Shown: positions 1 to 7,010, counted from the first letter of the stretch. The stretch is DNA of 11,694 nucleotides from Candidatus Hodarchaeota archaeon (GCA_016840025.1 JAEOTF010000194.1:1-11694), one strand, 5' to 3'. Made by a program: numbers and translations. The notes: generated by a model not told the origin, from the sequence alone.

Positions 1-2
1 TT

Positions 3-725
3 AAAGATAGTTTGGTCTACAATATCGCCTATGCAAAAAATGAAACAAATTTCATGAAATTTTTGATAGATAAATGGACAGAGCTAGTGAAGGCAAAATT
101 GGACAAGAAAACAAAAAAAATCAGACTTTTCTTTCCGAGTTGTGATCGAGAAAAAGCGGAACAATTTGACTTTCTGTATCGGCGTCAACGTGATCGAATG
201 ACTCTATCCCTTGCAGAGTGGGAGCAAGAAGAAGTCAGAAACTCTTCTTTCACAATTCGTAAGACAAAAATAGAGGATGCGGAGGTTGCTACAAAAATAT
301 ACATTGATGCGTATAAGGGAACATTGGATGAGAAAATCTTTGCCCCTAACGGGCTAATGTACGATAAGGAGTTGAAGTACATGTCTACGTTTTTAAATAA
401 TGAAAGCAAAGAGTTCCCTATAATTCCTGAAGGGTCATTAGTATCACTCTCTAAACAAAACGAACTAGTCGGATTTTGTTATTTAAGTAATTGGAGAGGC
501 GTACCGCTGATATGGGATTTTGCTGTATCACCAAAGCATCAAGGCAAAGGAATTGCAAAAATGTTATTGAAAAATTCAATATTTAAACTGAAATTGAAAG
601 GGTATCAGACTTTAGCTTTGTTTGTAACAAAAGGAAACGAAAAAGCGGAAAAACTCTATGAATCCTTGGGATTTAAGACAGATGAATGCACTTTAGCAGT
701 TTTAGAAAAAGAAATTAAGAATTAG
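3..725 (+). CDS. GNAT-family N-acetyltransferase, 5'-truncated by window edge
   Basis: The frame is open from the first bases, so the gene very probably begins upstream; TTG at 12 and ATG at 54 are only internal candidates. Residues below count from TTG 12. Residues about 79-232 form a GNAT domain that transfers an acetyl group from acetyl-CoA to an unknown amine. The N-terminal part is TIRKTKIEDAEVATKIY. The acetyl-CoA pyrophosphate loop is SPKHQGKGIAKMLL (173-186), a Q-x-x-G-x-G/A motif. The final strand/helix motif is KAEKLYESLGF (211-221). The roughly 75 residues before it are not the start of this domain; their ending (KAEQFDFLYRRQ) resembles the end of another GNAT fold, so I infer a tandem two-domain acetyltransferase whose first domain is partly outside the window. 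It is cytoplasmic with no signal peptide. The substrate cannot be told. The family call is firm; the tandem architecture is a guess. Confidence 0.85.
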   Translation, partial: KDSLVYNIAYAKNETNFMKFLIDKWTELVKAKLDKKTKKIRLFFPSCDREKAEQFDFLYRRQRDRMTLSLAEWEQEEVRNSSFTIRKTKIEDAEVATKIYIDAYKGTLDEKIFAPNGLMYDKELKYMSTFLNNESKEFPIIPEGSLVSLSKQNELVGFCYLSNWRGVPLIWDFAVSPKHQGKGIAKMLLKNSIFKLKLKGYQTLALFVTKGNEKAEKLYESLGFKTDECTLAVLEKEIKN

Positions 726-835
726 TCTCATACAAGATGAAAAAAACAGAAATTATTATATTAGAGACATTCGAGTAAGACAAAGGTACCGAGGGAGCTT
801 CACTACCCTTGAAAAAGGCAGAAACCGACAGATCA

Positions 836-2539
836 TTAACCTGAAGAGATTAGATTATTATGCCTTCTTCTACTTTTTACAATATAGAAACATGTTCCGA
901 TAAGTGCAATTAGCACACCAAGTATGGGGAAGGAAATTGGAGAAGGTATAGATGACGCTAGTTCTGGTTTTCTTAGAATGAAGCGGTAATAGCCGACATA
1001 CTCATTACCAAGTCGGATTTCGTAGGTATTAGTGAATGTAGAGGGTAAAGGAAATTTCATACTCATTTGAGTTGTACTATTCGCTAAGATCACTTCACCG
1101 TCCGCTATTTTCGTTCCTGTGTCATCAAACAAATCCACGGTACTCACAGAATGTAATCTTGGGCTTAAATTGGTACAAATGAAGGTAATATTTACCCGTG
1201 ATCCAGGGCTATCATTTCGTGTATTAAGAGTAGCATCCACCGTCATTCTTGGAGTATTTTCTAGCAGATATGGAAAGTAAGGTTGCACATCTTCCCAGAG
1301 TCTCTCTATTTTATGTGCTTCAGGATTAGCAGCACGAACTGTTTCTTTCCATTCTGTTACTAAATGTGTTGCGTTATCTATGATTGGTACTTCATTTGCT
1401 GGATCTTGGGCAGGACCACTTGTGTATAGTTCTAAGGAAATGGGCATAAGTGTCTTTCTTATGAAATACATCCAATTGTCCCAACCTCCCGCAACATAAA
1501 TCGGGTCTTCATTAGGGTCACCATAGAAATAGTCATTGAAGAAAAATGATGAAGGGAGCATACTTCCAAGATCAAAGATCATAGCTTCACAAAGATCGGG
1601 TTCAACAAACCTTATCGAATTTTTCATGAAGAAGGTCGCGTTAGCTCCCGAATGAAGGGAATAGGCCATTGCAAACCGATGTTGTAACGCAAAATCTCGA
1701 AATGCTTGTGTTTCGGGTTCACTGAAAGGTGAAATGCCAGGATAATTGCGTGCTAAACTGTCATCACCCCAACTACCACCATCTCGAAAGAATGAATCAT
1801 AATTCCTATTAAGATCGATATGACCAATCAGATCCTCATTTGTTAATCCGTCCCCATCATTGTCATAACCCTCATAATAGTAGTAAAGACGAACTGGGGT
1901 TCCATTATGTTTCTCATAGACTGTAAAAATTGAAACAATCCCATCGCCATCAATGTCTTCGTAAGGGTCCTCGTCAATTGATCCATCTCCATCATCATCA
2001 AAGGGTCTAACGTTCTTTCTTAATATGTAATCATTTTCATTAACAACCCTATCTAACGCGTCGGGATTAATTGTAGGAATGACGTAGATTTCTTGTGAAT
2101 CAATAGCCTTCGTAATTACATCATCATCGCCATAGTTATTCAACATATCACGGATAAATCGTAAGGCAACTTCAACAGAAATTTGCTCATTTCCATGATG
2201 GTGGGACACAACTAGGGTTTTTGCTTTTTGGCGTGTTCTCAACTCATTTGTAATTCTAACTGATTTAATGTCTTGACCGTGATAACTTGACCCAATAACT
2301 TCTACATCGATCAAATCGCTAGCAGCTTGATCAAAAGCATCGATCTCGTCCTGGAGTATACTAATGTTGTGAAATAGATTATTATATAAAAGAGAAAGAG
2401 AACCCCAAGTCTTTTGTACATCAGGCGGAGTATGCTCTTCCAATATCAATGTAGCACTAGCTTCGTATGTATATGAAGGAATAAAGGCAGAAAGAAGAAA
2501 AATAACTAAAATTAGTTTATTAAATCGTCTATTACTCAT
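836..2539 (-). CDS. Secreted, membrane-anchored M14-family zinc carboxypeptidase
   Basis: This 567-residue protein starts at an ATG with a TATA-like box about 25 nt upstream, suggesting a leaderless transcript. It has a signal peptide (basic MSNRRFNK, hydrophobic core about 8-22), an M14 domain at about 45-425, an Ig-like beta domain at about 430-525, a membrane helix at about 533-554 and the basic tail KSRRRH. M14 peptidases remove C-terminal residues using one zinc. The expected residues are visible: zinc ligands H115 and E118 (HGNE), substrate-binding N244-R245 in DLNRNYD, third ligand H296 in SLHSG and catalytic E370 in ISLELYT. Between the first and second motifs lies an acidic insertion (181-235) with DDDGDGSIDED, DIDGDG and DNDGDG repeats, like EF-hand or thrombospondin-3 calcium loops. 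It probably acts outside the membrane on peptides, facing the environment. Preferred cleavage residue is unknown. All catalytic positions are present, so I expect an active enzyme. Confidence 0.93.
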   Translation of the reverse strand: MSNRRFNKLILVIFLLSAFIPSYTYEASATLILEEHTPPDVQKTWGSLSLLYNNLFHNISILQDEIDAFDQAASDLIDVEVIGSSYHGQDIKSVRITNELRTRQKAKTLVVSHHHGNEQISVEVALRFIRDMLNNYGDDDVITKAIDSQEIYVIPTINPDALDRVVNENDYILRKNVRPFDDDGDGSIDEDPYEDIDGDGIVSIFTVYEKHNGTPVRLYYYYEGYDNDGDGLTNEDLIGHIDLNRNYDSFFRDGGSWGDDSLARNYPGISPFSEPETQAFRDFALQHRFAMAYSLHSGANATFFMKNSIRFVEPDLCEAMIFDLGSMLPSSFFFNDYFYGDPNEDPIYVAGGWDNWMYFIRKTLMPISLELYTSGPAQDPANEVPIIDNATHLVTEWKETVRAANPEAHKIERLWEDVQPYFPYLLENTPRMTVDATLNTRNDSPGSRVNITFICTNLSPRLHSVSTVDLFDDTGTKIADGEVILANSTTQMSMKFPLPSTFTNTYEIRLGNEYVGYYRFILRKPELASSIPSPISFPILGVLIALIGTCFYIVKSRRRHNNLISSG

Positions 2540-2555
2540 GATAATCTTTAATTTA

Positions 2556-2569
2556 GGAATTATATATTA
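2556..2569 (-). promoter_or_regulatory. TATA-like promoter of the M14 peptidase gene
   Basis: On the minus strand this reads TTAATATATAATTC, centred about 25 nt before the ATG at 2539, with a purine-rich AAAGAG stretch just upstream where the BRE would lie. The spacing predicts transcription starting at or within a few bases of the start codon. It separates the peptidase from the upstream two-gene unit, whose last stop is only 49 nt away. Confidence 0.5.
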
Positions 2570-2588
2570 ATACTCTTTTATGTCATAC

Positions 2589-2915
2589 TTAATCAATCTG
2601 ATACCCTGTTTTTTCCCATGCTTCTTTCATAATGGGATTATTTTTCAAGTACTCATCAACAATCCCTTTAGGAACCCTATTAAGAGGGCAGGAGAAATTA
2701 ACACATTTAGTACACACTTTTATGTAAAGATTAAAACCAAAGATTATTGCACCAATAATACTACCGATAAAAAAACCAAAAAGAACAAGTTGAAGTTCAT
2801 TAATAGAATTAGAGGAATCCCATATCGATACTAATCCATAAAATTCAGCTACTATAGGAAAAAGTAGAAAGAAAAGAGCTCCCGAAAGAAATCCCAACTT
2901 TTCCCAAAGTTTCAT
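2589..2915 (-). CDS. Two-helix membrane protein with cytosolic-type CxxC-x4-CPLN motif
   Basis: This is a 108-residue protein that I cannot name. It has two hydrophobic segments, about 9-30 and 43-66, joined by a short loop (SIWDSSNSINEL). A soluble tail follows, with C68, C71 and C76 in KVCTKCVNFSCPLNRVPK and then the conserved-looking EYLKNNPIMKEAWEKTGY. Three closely spaced cysteines at the membrane boundary suggest metal or iron-sulfur binding or redox chemistry, possibly completed by a cysteine of a partner. Its ATG overlaps the TGA of the small cysteine-containing ORF at 2912-3010 (ATGA overlap), so the two are probably translated together. The M14 peptidase lies 49 nt downstream with its own promoter. 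Function unknown. Confidence refers to it being a real gene. Confidence 0.75.
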   Translation of the reverse strand: MKLWEKLGFLSGALFFLLFPIVAEFYGLVSIWDSSNSINELQLVLFGFFIGSIIGAIIFGFNLYIKVCTKCVNFSCPLNRVPKGIVDEYLKNNPIMKEAWEKTGYQID

Positions 2916-3010
2916 CGGTTCAGGGTGATACTTCCAGAGTTTCCACCTTTAATCGTGCAATTCAAACAATTAGACTCTTTATCCCAAGTACAGGTAATTT
3001 CTGAGTTCAT
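2912..3010 (-). CDS. Small 32-residue cysteine-containing protein, translationally coupled
   Basis: This short ORF runs from ATG at 3010 to TGA at 2912 and encodes 32 residues. It starts MNSEITCTWDKESNCLNC and ends TLNR. It has three cysteines, C7, C15 and C18, with a CxWD and a CLNC motif, but no signal peptide or membrane segment. Its stop overlaps the start of the 108-residue cysteine-motif membrane protein in an ATGA arrangement, typical of translational coupling. A TATA-like stretch (ACATAATATG on the minus strand, about 3036-3045) lies about 30 nt upstream of the ATG. I infer that it is a real small gene or the N-terminal part of a split protein. It may be a metal-binding partner of the downstream product. 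It could be a chance ORF, but the overlap plus shared cysteine character argue against that. Confidence 0.5.
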   Translation of the reverse strand: MNSEITCTWDKESNCLNCTIKGGNSGSITLNR

Positions 3011-3158
3011 TTTGCTTCTAAACCGTAAAATCCGTACATATTATGTAGATTAGTTGAAAGTGACCTAAGATCAGTTCTTAAATCATATATTATAACAAAA
3101 AGTTCGCACTTCTGTAAGTAGTAACTGTTAATATAAGTCCTGTAATATTTTGTGCAAG

Positions 3159-3201
3159 TATTAATATAACCAGCTAAGGTTTTTAGATAAAAAACTTTGC
3201 T
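3159..3201 (+). promoter_or_regulatory. Possible TATA box followed by a 12-bp dyad upstream of the surface-protein gene
   Basis: TTAATATAA (3161-3169) resembles a TATA box. Right after it, 3172-3201 is an inverted repeat. The arms are AGC-T-AAGGTTTTT and AAAAACTTTGCT, with one bulged T, one G-T pair and the loop AGATA. It would sit around the expected transcription start of the gene at 3243, so it could be an operator or a leader hairpin. Alternatively it could end a transcript reading through from the left. No regulator binding site was recognised. Confidence 0.35.
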
Positions 3202-3226
3202 GATTAAGGCTTTTTTTGATTAAATT

Positions 3227-3232
3227 GAGGTG
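3227..3232 (+). promoter_or_regulatory. Ribosome binding site GAGGTG
   Basis: GAGGTG lies 10 nt before the ATG at 3243 and matches the core of the archaeal anti-Shine-Dalgarno complement. It fixes the start of the gene that carries an in-frame TAA and shows that the signal-peptide portion is meant to be translated. Confidence 0.5.
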
Positions 3233-3242
3233 TGAAGATAAA

Positions 3243-3863
3243 ATGAAATTAAAGATCTTGCTAATATCTCCTTTGATTGCTGTTCTTATCTCATTGTACA
3301 TTCTTCCTGTTTATGCAGTACCTTATACTGTATCTAATGGTGATTTTTAATCTTGGCCCGGAGGTAATCCTAGTGATTGGACCAGTAATTGGGATTCCAC
3401 AGAAGAAATTACTAATCCTTCCTATGTTCATGGTGGATCTTCTGCGGCTAATTTAACCACTACGAGTCCTGCAACTCTGAAAACCGCAGGCTCAGCCCTT
3501 ATAGCTGTGAATCCAGACGATCCGTATACTGCTGCATTTTGGATTCTAGATGACGATACTGATGGAGTGGTCTGGATAGAAGTGATTTTTTATCAAGATG
3601 ATTTAGGTTGGTCTGGATCTACAGGTACAAGTAATATCGATAATAGCAACTACGTACAATTATCGGTTGGTTTTACTACCCCAATTGATTGTGCATTTGT
3701 AGAATTACGAGTTTCAGCTGCTTCAGTCACAGGACCTTTCACCGTCTATGCTGATGATTATACTCTTGACGGTCCAGCACTACCAGAGCTTAGTACACCA
3801 TTAATTGTTATTCTTTCAGGTCTTTTAATAACAATTGTCGTATTTCTACCTAAAAAGCGATAG
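3243..3863 (+). pseudogene. Secreted membrane-anchored protein with in-frame TAA at codon 36
   Basis: Read from the ATG at 3243 the frame gives a signal peptide (MKLKILLISPLIAVLI... ending PVYA), then VPYTVSNGDF, a TAA stop at 3348-3350, and then continues open in the same frame for about 170 codons. The continuation, starting SWPGGNPSDW, carries a beta-rich acidic domain with W, D and Y residues. It ends in a hydrophobic helix (STPLIVILSGLLITIVVFL) and basic PKKR. NGDF-x-SW resembles the opening NGDFESW of carbohydrate-binding-module-like beta-sandwich domains, so the TAA most simply replaces a GAA. No other stop or frameshift is seen, so the lesion is recent, a sequence error, or bypassed. 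The part from GTG 3507 looks like a separate gene of 118 residues, but it would lack a signal peptide. Presumed role: surface protein, ligand unknown. Confidence 0.7.
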
Positions 3864-3961
3864 ATAATTTCTGTAAATCCCCAGTTCTAGAGATTAAAAG
3901 GAAAAAGAATCTAAATACTGCATCAGTTAATTAATAAGAAGTGATACTCATTCCAGCTAGG

Positions 3962-4552
3962 CTAATTACTGGAGAATTTCTTTTTAATCTGTAGAGCAAT
4001 TACAAATAATACAAGGAATACAGGAATTACATAACCTTTGAATTCTGGTGCATAGACTACATCTGCATATTCCTTAAACATGAAATCAATACTGGAATTC
4101 GTCCCCGAACCAACTGATTCTCCCTGTGCATATGCGTCAGTCGTAGATATACCAACAGTTATGGCTCCTGGAAATCTAAATGCAATGTAGTATAGATCGC
4201 CTGATGTGACTTCTACAAATGAAGATGTATCACCGATCCACCCCGTTCCGTCTATTGCAACTTGAATATCGAGACTCCAAATTACATCGCCTTGAGGATT
4301 TTCATATAACTCAATTCTCATATCGGTTATACCATAGAAATCTCCATCAACAAAGATCTCAAATCCGGTGAAATTATTCTCATCTGGTCTAAAGCCTTGG
4401 AAATACGTTTCAAATCCGTTCAATGTTAATGTTGTATTTTGAATTAGATTTGATTGATCTATTGATAGAGTTTCTGGAGAAGCAGTTATTCCTTCAGTAT
4501 TGAATTGGGAAAAAAGGATTATTAACGCAACTAATACCCCAATATTTCTCAA
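3962..4552 (-). CDS. Signal-peptide, C-terminally membrane-anchored surface protein of unknown family
   Basis: The protein is about 196 residues from TTG at 4552, or 199 from GTG at 4561. I prefer TTG because GAGGTG (4559-4564) lies 6 nt before it and would otherwise contain the GTG itself. It has an N-terminal signal peptide (MRNIGVLVALIILFSQF), an ectodomain rich in aromatic, acidic and glycine residues (for example ENPQGDVIWSLDIQV and TSGDLYYIAFRFPGA), and a C-terminal helix (VIPVFLVLFVIALQI) with tail KKKFSSN. The ectodomain looks like a beta-sandwich, and NTT, NFT and NSS sequons allow N-glycosylation. It is convergent with the stop-containing gene to its left and has its own TATA-like box. 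I do not recognise the family. It shares domain plan, not obvious sequence, with its neighbours. Confidence 0.72.
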   Translation of the reverse strand: MRNIGVLVALIILFSQFNTEGITASPETLSIDQSNLIQNTTLTLNGFETYFQGFRPDENNFTGFEIFVDGDFYGITDMRIELYENPQGDVIWSLDIQVAIDGTGWIGDTSSFVEVTSGDLYYIAFRFPGAITVGISTTDAYAQGESVGSGTNSSIDFMFKEYADVVYAPEFKGYVIPVFLVLFVIALQIKKKFSSN

Positions 4553-4558
4553 AACATC

Positions 4559-4608
4559 CACCTCATAGAAGTTATTTGTGTGTCTTATCTACGATAGGTT
4601 AAATTATA
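4559..4608 (-). promoter_or_regulatory. TATA-like box and GAGGTG ribosome binding site
   Basis: On the minus strand TATAATTTAA (4608-4599) is a TATA-like box. It predicts transcription from about 4578, giving a short leader that contains GAGGTG at 4564-4559. That leader leads to the TTG start at 4552 with 6-nt spacing. Confidence 0.45.
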
Positions 4609-4837
4609 CAAATTGTTAGTTATAATATAAATTTTCAGGGGAAAAAAGTATGTTGCATTGCGGTAATAGTCATTTTTCAACTGATCTTCGTCAAACCTCT
4701 CAAAATTAACCAGCTAGGCACATAATTCGTCCTATAACTCAACAAAATATTATGGTATCAGTATAATTTTCTAGGAAGTAAGCCTTTTAGACTAGTAGAA
4801 TAATTTTAATTTACTAATCTTAAAGGATTTGAATAAA

Positions 4838-5455
4838 ATGAATCGTTTTAAAGTTATTTTCTTAGTATTTTTAATGCTAGGTTTGTTAACCATCGGAATC
4901 TTTACCCAAAGCGTTTTAGCAATCAGTTGGGGTGATTCAGAGGATTATATTGTCGATGAAGCAGCAACTGAATATGAAGATAGCAGCGTCTTGCTTACAG
5001 ACACTTCTATGCATCTAGATATCCTTCCAGAAATTAATATAGCTAGTTGTACGACTTCTTCTTTTCTAGTAATATCAATAACTGCGAATGTTCAGTTTTT
5101 AACTAACGATACACTGCAATTCCGAACAACTATTTGGAATGGAACTATGTCAGAGTATTACCCAACCTATTTATCTGGGAATTCTGAGCTTATTCCGTAT
5201 GTATTTTACAGTTTTACAACAGTTTATAAATGTAGTAAAGATTCTGATCATCTAATATCGCTTGATGCTCAAGCAATTAGTTCTGCTACTCCAACGTATC
5301 CTATCAACATATTCGACATCATCTTTTCTGTGGTCGAATATAAACCTGATCCTGCAAGTGCAGGAGAATTAGGAAGTATAGCAGTTGTTGCACTTTTAGG
5401 AATCGGAATGACAATCGCTACTATCCCTGCAACGATTGCTTATCGCAGAAAATAA
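4838..5455 (+). CDS. Signal-peptide, C-terminally membrane-anchored surface protein of unknown family
   Basis: The protein is 205 residues from ATG 4838. A TTG at 4829 is also in frame, but AAAGG at 4822-4826 sits at a sensible distance from the ATG. It has a strong signal peptide (MNRFKVIFLVFLMLGLLTIG, cleaved near VLA), then an acidic ectodomain of about 145 residues with several NDT/NGT-type glycosylation sequons and two cysteines (near SCTTSS and YKCSKD) that could form a disulfide. A C-terminal helix (SIAVVALLGIGMTIATIPAT) and the basic end AYRRK follow. It is probably anchored in the cell membrane facing outward. No family was recognised. It is the last of four same-plan surface proteins in this stretch, each on its own transcription unit. 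Confidence 0.72.
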   Translation: MNRFKVIFLVFLMLGLLTIGIFTQSVLAISWGDSEDYIVDEAATEYEDSSVLLTDTSMHLDILPEINIASCTTSSFLVISITANVQFLTNDTLQFRTTIWNGTMSEYYPTYLSGNSELIPYVFYSFTTVYKCSKDSDHLISLDAQAISSATPTYPINIFDIIFSVVEYKPDPASAGELGSIAVVALLGIGMTIATIPATIAYRRK

Positions 5456-5485
5456 GAAAAAAGATTTAATTTAATAGATTCAAAG

Positions 5486-5497
5486 TTTATATAAGGG
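5486..5497 (+). promoter_or_regulatory. Strong TATA-like promoter without an adjacent ORF
   Basis: TTTATATAAGGG preceded by purine-rich CAAAG is close to the archaeal TATA/BRE consensus and points rightward, predicting a start near 5515. No ORF of useful length follows before the Nif3-like gene at 5735. It would give either a leader of about 220 nt or an untranslated RNA. The sequence is nearly palindromic, so orientation is not certain. Confidence 0.35.
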
Positions 5498-5734
5498 AAA
5501 TTTTGACTTAATTTCAAGATTATTAAAATCAATCCGCAGAAAAGGATCTAGAAGCCGTTCTTTAATGAAATCGGGTAAGATCTAATTTGCAAAAATCCAG
5601 ATTGGCAGAGTTTTATGGAGTAAGTCTCACACATTACTGGTACTTTTCAAGATGAATATTTTTCCTTTACAAATTAATAGGAAATCTTAATTTCTCTTTA
5701 ATATAAATTCATCAACTAATTCTGACAAAATTGG

Positions 5735-6577
5735 TTGAAAATATTGCTGAAATTAAAATATAAAGAAAGCCATTCTCAAAATGCAACGGAAACCACATCC
5801 TCAGATAGAGTAGTGAAATTCCTCGAAAGTCGAACATACATACCTGCTTTTGATCATTTGGGTTATGAAATAAAAACTGTCGATGAAATCACAGGCATCT
5901 ATTTAATGATAAATCCTGATCCCCATAATTTAGCTCAAGTACCCTCAAATAGTCTTGTAATTTCCCATCACAAGATTTCCACTCATAAAAATCTTATCTA
6001 TAAGAATATGTTAGGTCTTGCTAGTCAAAAGGAATTTAATATTTTCAACTTTCATTTAGGGTGGGATATCATGGATGGAGGAATTAGTGACTCATTCTTA
6101 TATCATATGGGTCTAAAAAACGATCAATTCGATAAGATAGATTTAACATATAAAAGCCACCTCATTCCTAGGCTAGGGGCATTAATAGGACCAACAATTC
6201 CTCTACCAGAACTTGTGGAAAAATTAAATTCGATGAATGTTAGTCCGTCAATGCTAATTAATCCCCAATACGAAAATAGGCAAACTGGATACATTCCTGG
6301 TGGAGGATTTGTTGATAAAATGATAATTGAAATGGCAGATCATGGAGCTGGTATTTTAATTTCCTCAGATCATAACTGGGTTGTAGAAACTATAGCACGT
6401 GAGCTTAATATTACTTTAGTAGAGATAGATCATTATATAAGTGAAAAATATGGTCTTCAGACAATGCAGAGACTATTAACAAAGAAATTTCCTTCCATTC
6501 CAACATACATTATGGAAAACTTGGAAAATATTCAATGTGAATTTGAAGACAGTCCAGATCTCCCTTGTAAGCAATAG
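5735..6577 (+). CDS. Nif3/DUF34-family dinuclear metal-binding protein
   Basis: A 280-residue protein of the Nif3-like (DUF34, formerly GTP cyclohydrolase I type 2-like) family, toroidal oligomers with a two-metal site; the physiological role is unsettled. The metal-ligand pattern is complete: H78-H79 (ISHHK), H107 and D111 (NFHLGWD), and H233 and E237 (IDHYISEKYG). Typical glycine-rich stretches are also seen: DGGISDSFLYHMGL after the middle motif and PGGGFVDK (189-196) before the C-terminal half. The usual HHP is HHK here. The only usable start is TTG 5735, since a stop lies four codons upstream and the next ATG (residue 58) is inside the domain. A TATA-like TTTAATATAAAT at about 5697-5708 lies about 30 nt before it, fitting near-leaderless expression. 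It appears monocistronic. The N-terminal region is less similar to the family than the metal motifs. Confidence 0.85.
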   Translation: MKILLKLKYKESHSQNATETTSSDRVVKFLESRTYIPAFDHLGYEIKTVDEITGIYLMINPDPHNLAQVPSNSLVISHHKISTHKNLIYKNMLGLASQKEFNIFNFHLGWDIMDGGISDSFLYHMGLKNDQFDKIDLTYKSHLIPRLGALIGPTIPLPELVEKLNSMNVSPSMLINPQYENRQTGYIPGGGFVDKMIIEMADHGAGILISSDHNWVVETIARELNITLVEIDHYISEKYGLQTMQRLLTKKFPSIPTYIMENLENIQCEFEDSPDLPCKQ

Positions 6578-6640
6578 AATAATACTTGTTTTGTGAAGCG
6601 AAAAAGTAATGTAGAATCAGTTATCTAGAATATTTAGAAT

Positions 6641-6663
6641 CTGAACTTCAAGTTCAGTTTTTT
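6641..6663 (+). terminator. Perfect palindrome followed by T-run, terminator-like
   Basis: CTGAACTT-C-AAGTTCAG (6641-6657) is a perfect inverted repeat followed at once by six T (6658-6663). It lies 64 nt after the Nif3-like stop, a plausible place for its transcription end. The minimal loop means the RNA would fold with 6-7 bp. It could also be a protein binding site. Confidence 0.4.
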
Positions 6664-6829
6664 AGCAAATTTCAGATAAAAGGGTTCAATATTTGGAAGA
6701 TTTTGAGTAAAGAAATCTCCTATCTTGATTTGATCCTAAGAAATATGTGTATGAACTGGTGGATATTGTGGAGTTATCTTGAGGAGTGAATTCTCGCTGC
6801 TGGAATTGCTGGATTTGTATAAATAAGCC
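6664..6829. other. Non-coding stretch without recognisable gene
   Basis: Part of the 433-bp gap 6578-7010. All frames are cut by stops within about 25 codons. Short open bits, such as GTG 6786 encoding a 23-residue cysteine-containing peptide, have no supporting ribosome binding site. TATAAATA at 6818-6825 is a TATA-like box facing the hairpin cluster to its right. Confidence 0.3.
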
Positions 6830-6904
6830 CAAATCGCAGAGATTTGTTTTCCTATAAAGTTGTGCTATGACCCCATAACTTTAGGCGGTGTACTTGAGTC
6901 CACC
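6830..6904. ncRNA. Three consecutive hairpins, candidate structured RNA (strand uncertain)
   Basis: There are three adjacent stems. CAAATC-GCAGA-GATTTG (6830-6846) is a perfect 6-bp stem. In 6851-6885, AAAGTTGTG pairs with CATAACTTT (one G-T) around a 9-nt loop, extended by CCT/AGG with a 2-nt bulge. In 6887-6904, GGTGTAC-TTGA-GTCCACC has one mismatch. TATA-like boxes flank the cluster: TATAAATA (6818-6825, rightward) and TTTTATATC (6927-6919, leftward). tRNA-like arrangement was considered and not supported. It may be a small RNA or an old mobile-element end. The function is unknown. Confidence 0.35.
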
Positions 6905-7010
6905 CATAAAAGTAGGCCGATATAAAATGTAAAAATTAATTTCTGTCAGAAAAATGAGAAAATACGGATATAGTTCTGAGTAGAGACTTTAGCTTTCTTC
7001 AATGCCTTCA

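Noticed and set aside
185..409. Minus-strand ORF of 74 residues
   Set aside because: Antisense to the GNAT gene, no start signals.
2580..2834. Plus-strand ORF of 84 residues
   Set aside because: Shadow of the 108-residue membrane protein on the other strand; composition is not protein-like and no start signal is seen.
3243..3863. Pyrrolysine or selenocysteine recoding at codon 36
   Set aside because: The stop is TAA, whereas pyrrolysine uses TAG and selenocysteine TGA; ordinary mutation, error or general readthrough remain.
6786..6857. 23-residue ORF with C5, C8 and C11 from GTG 6786
   Set aside because: It has no properly spaced ribosome binding site, overlaps a TATA-like box and hairpin, and its length is expected by chance.
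6845..6920. Possible tRNA or degenerate tRNA in the hairpin cluster
   Set aside because: No acceptor stem closes around it, no GTTCRANTC T-loop and no D-loop; the arms do not fall at tRNA spacings.
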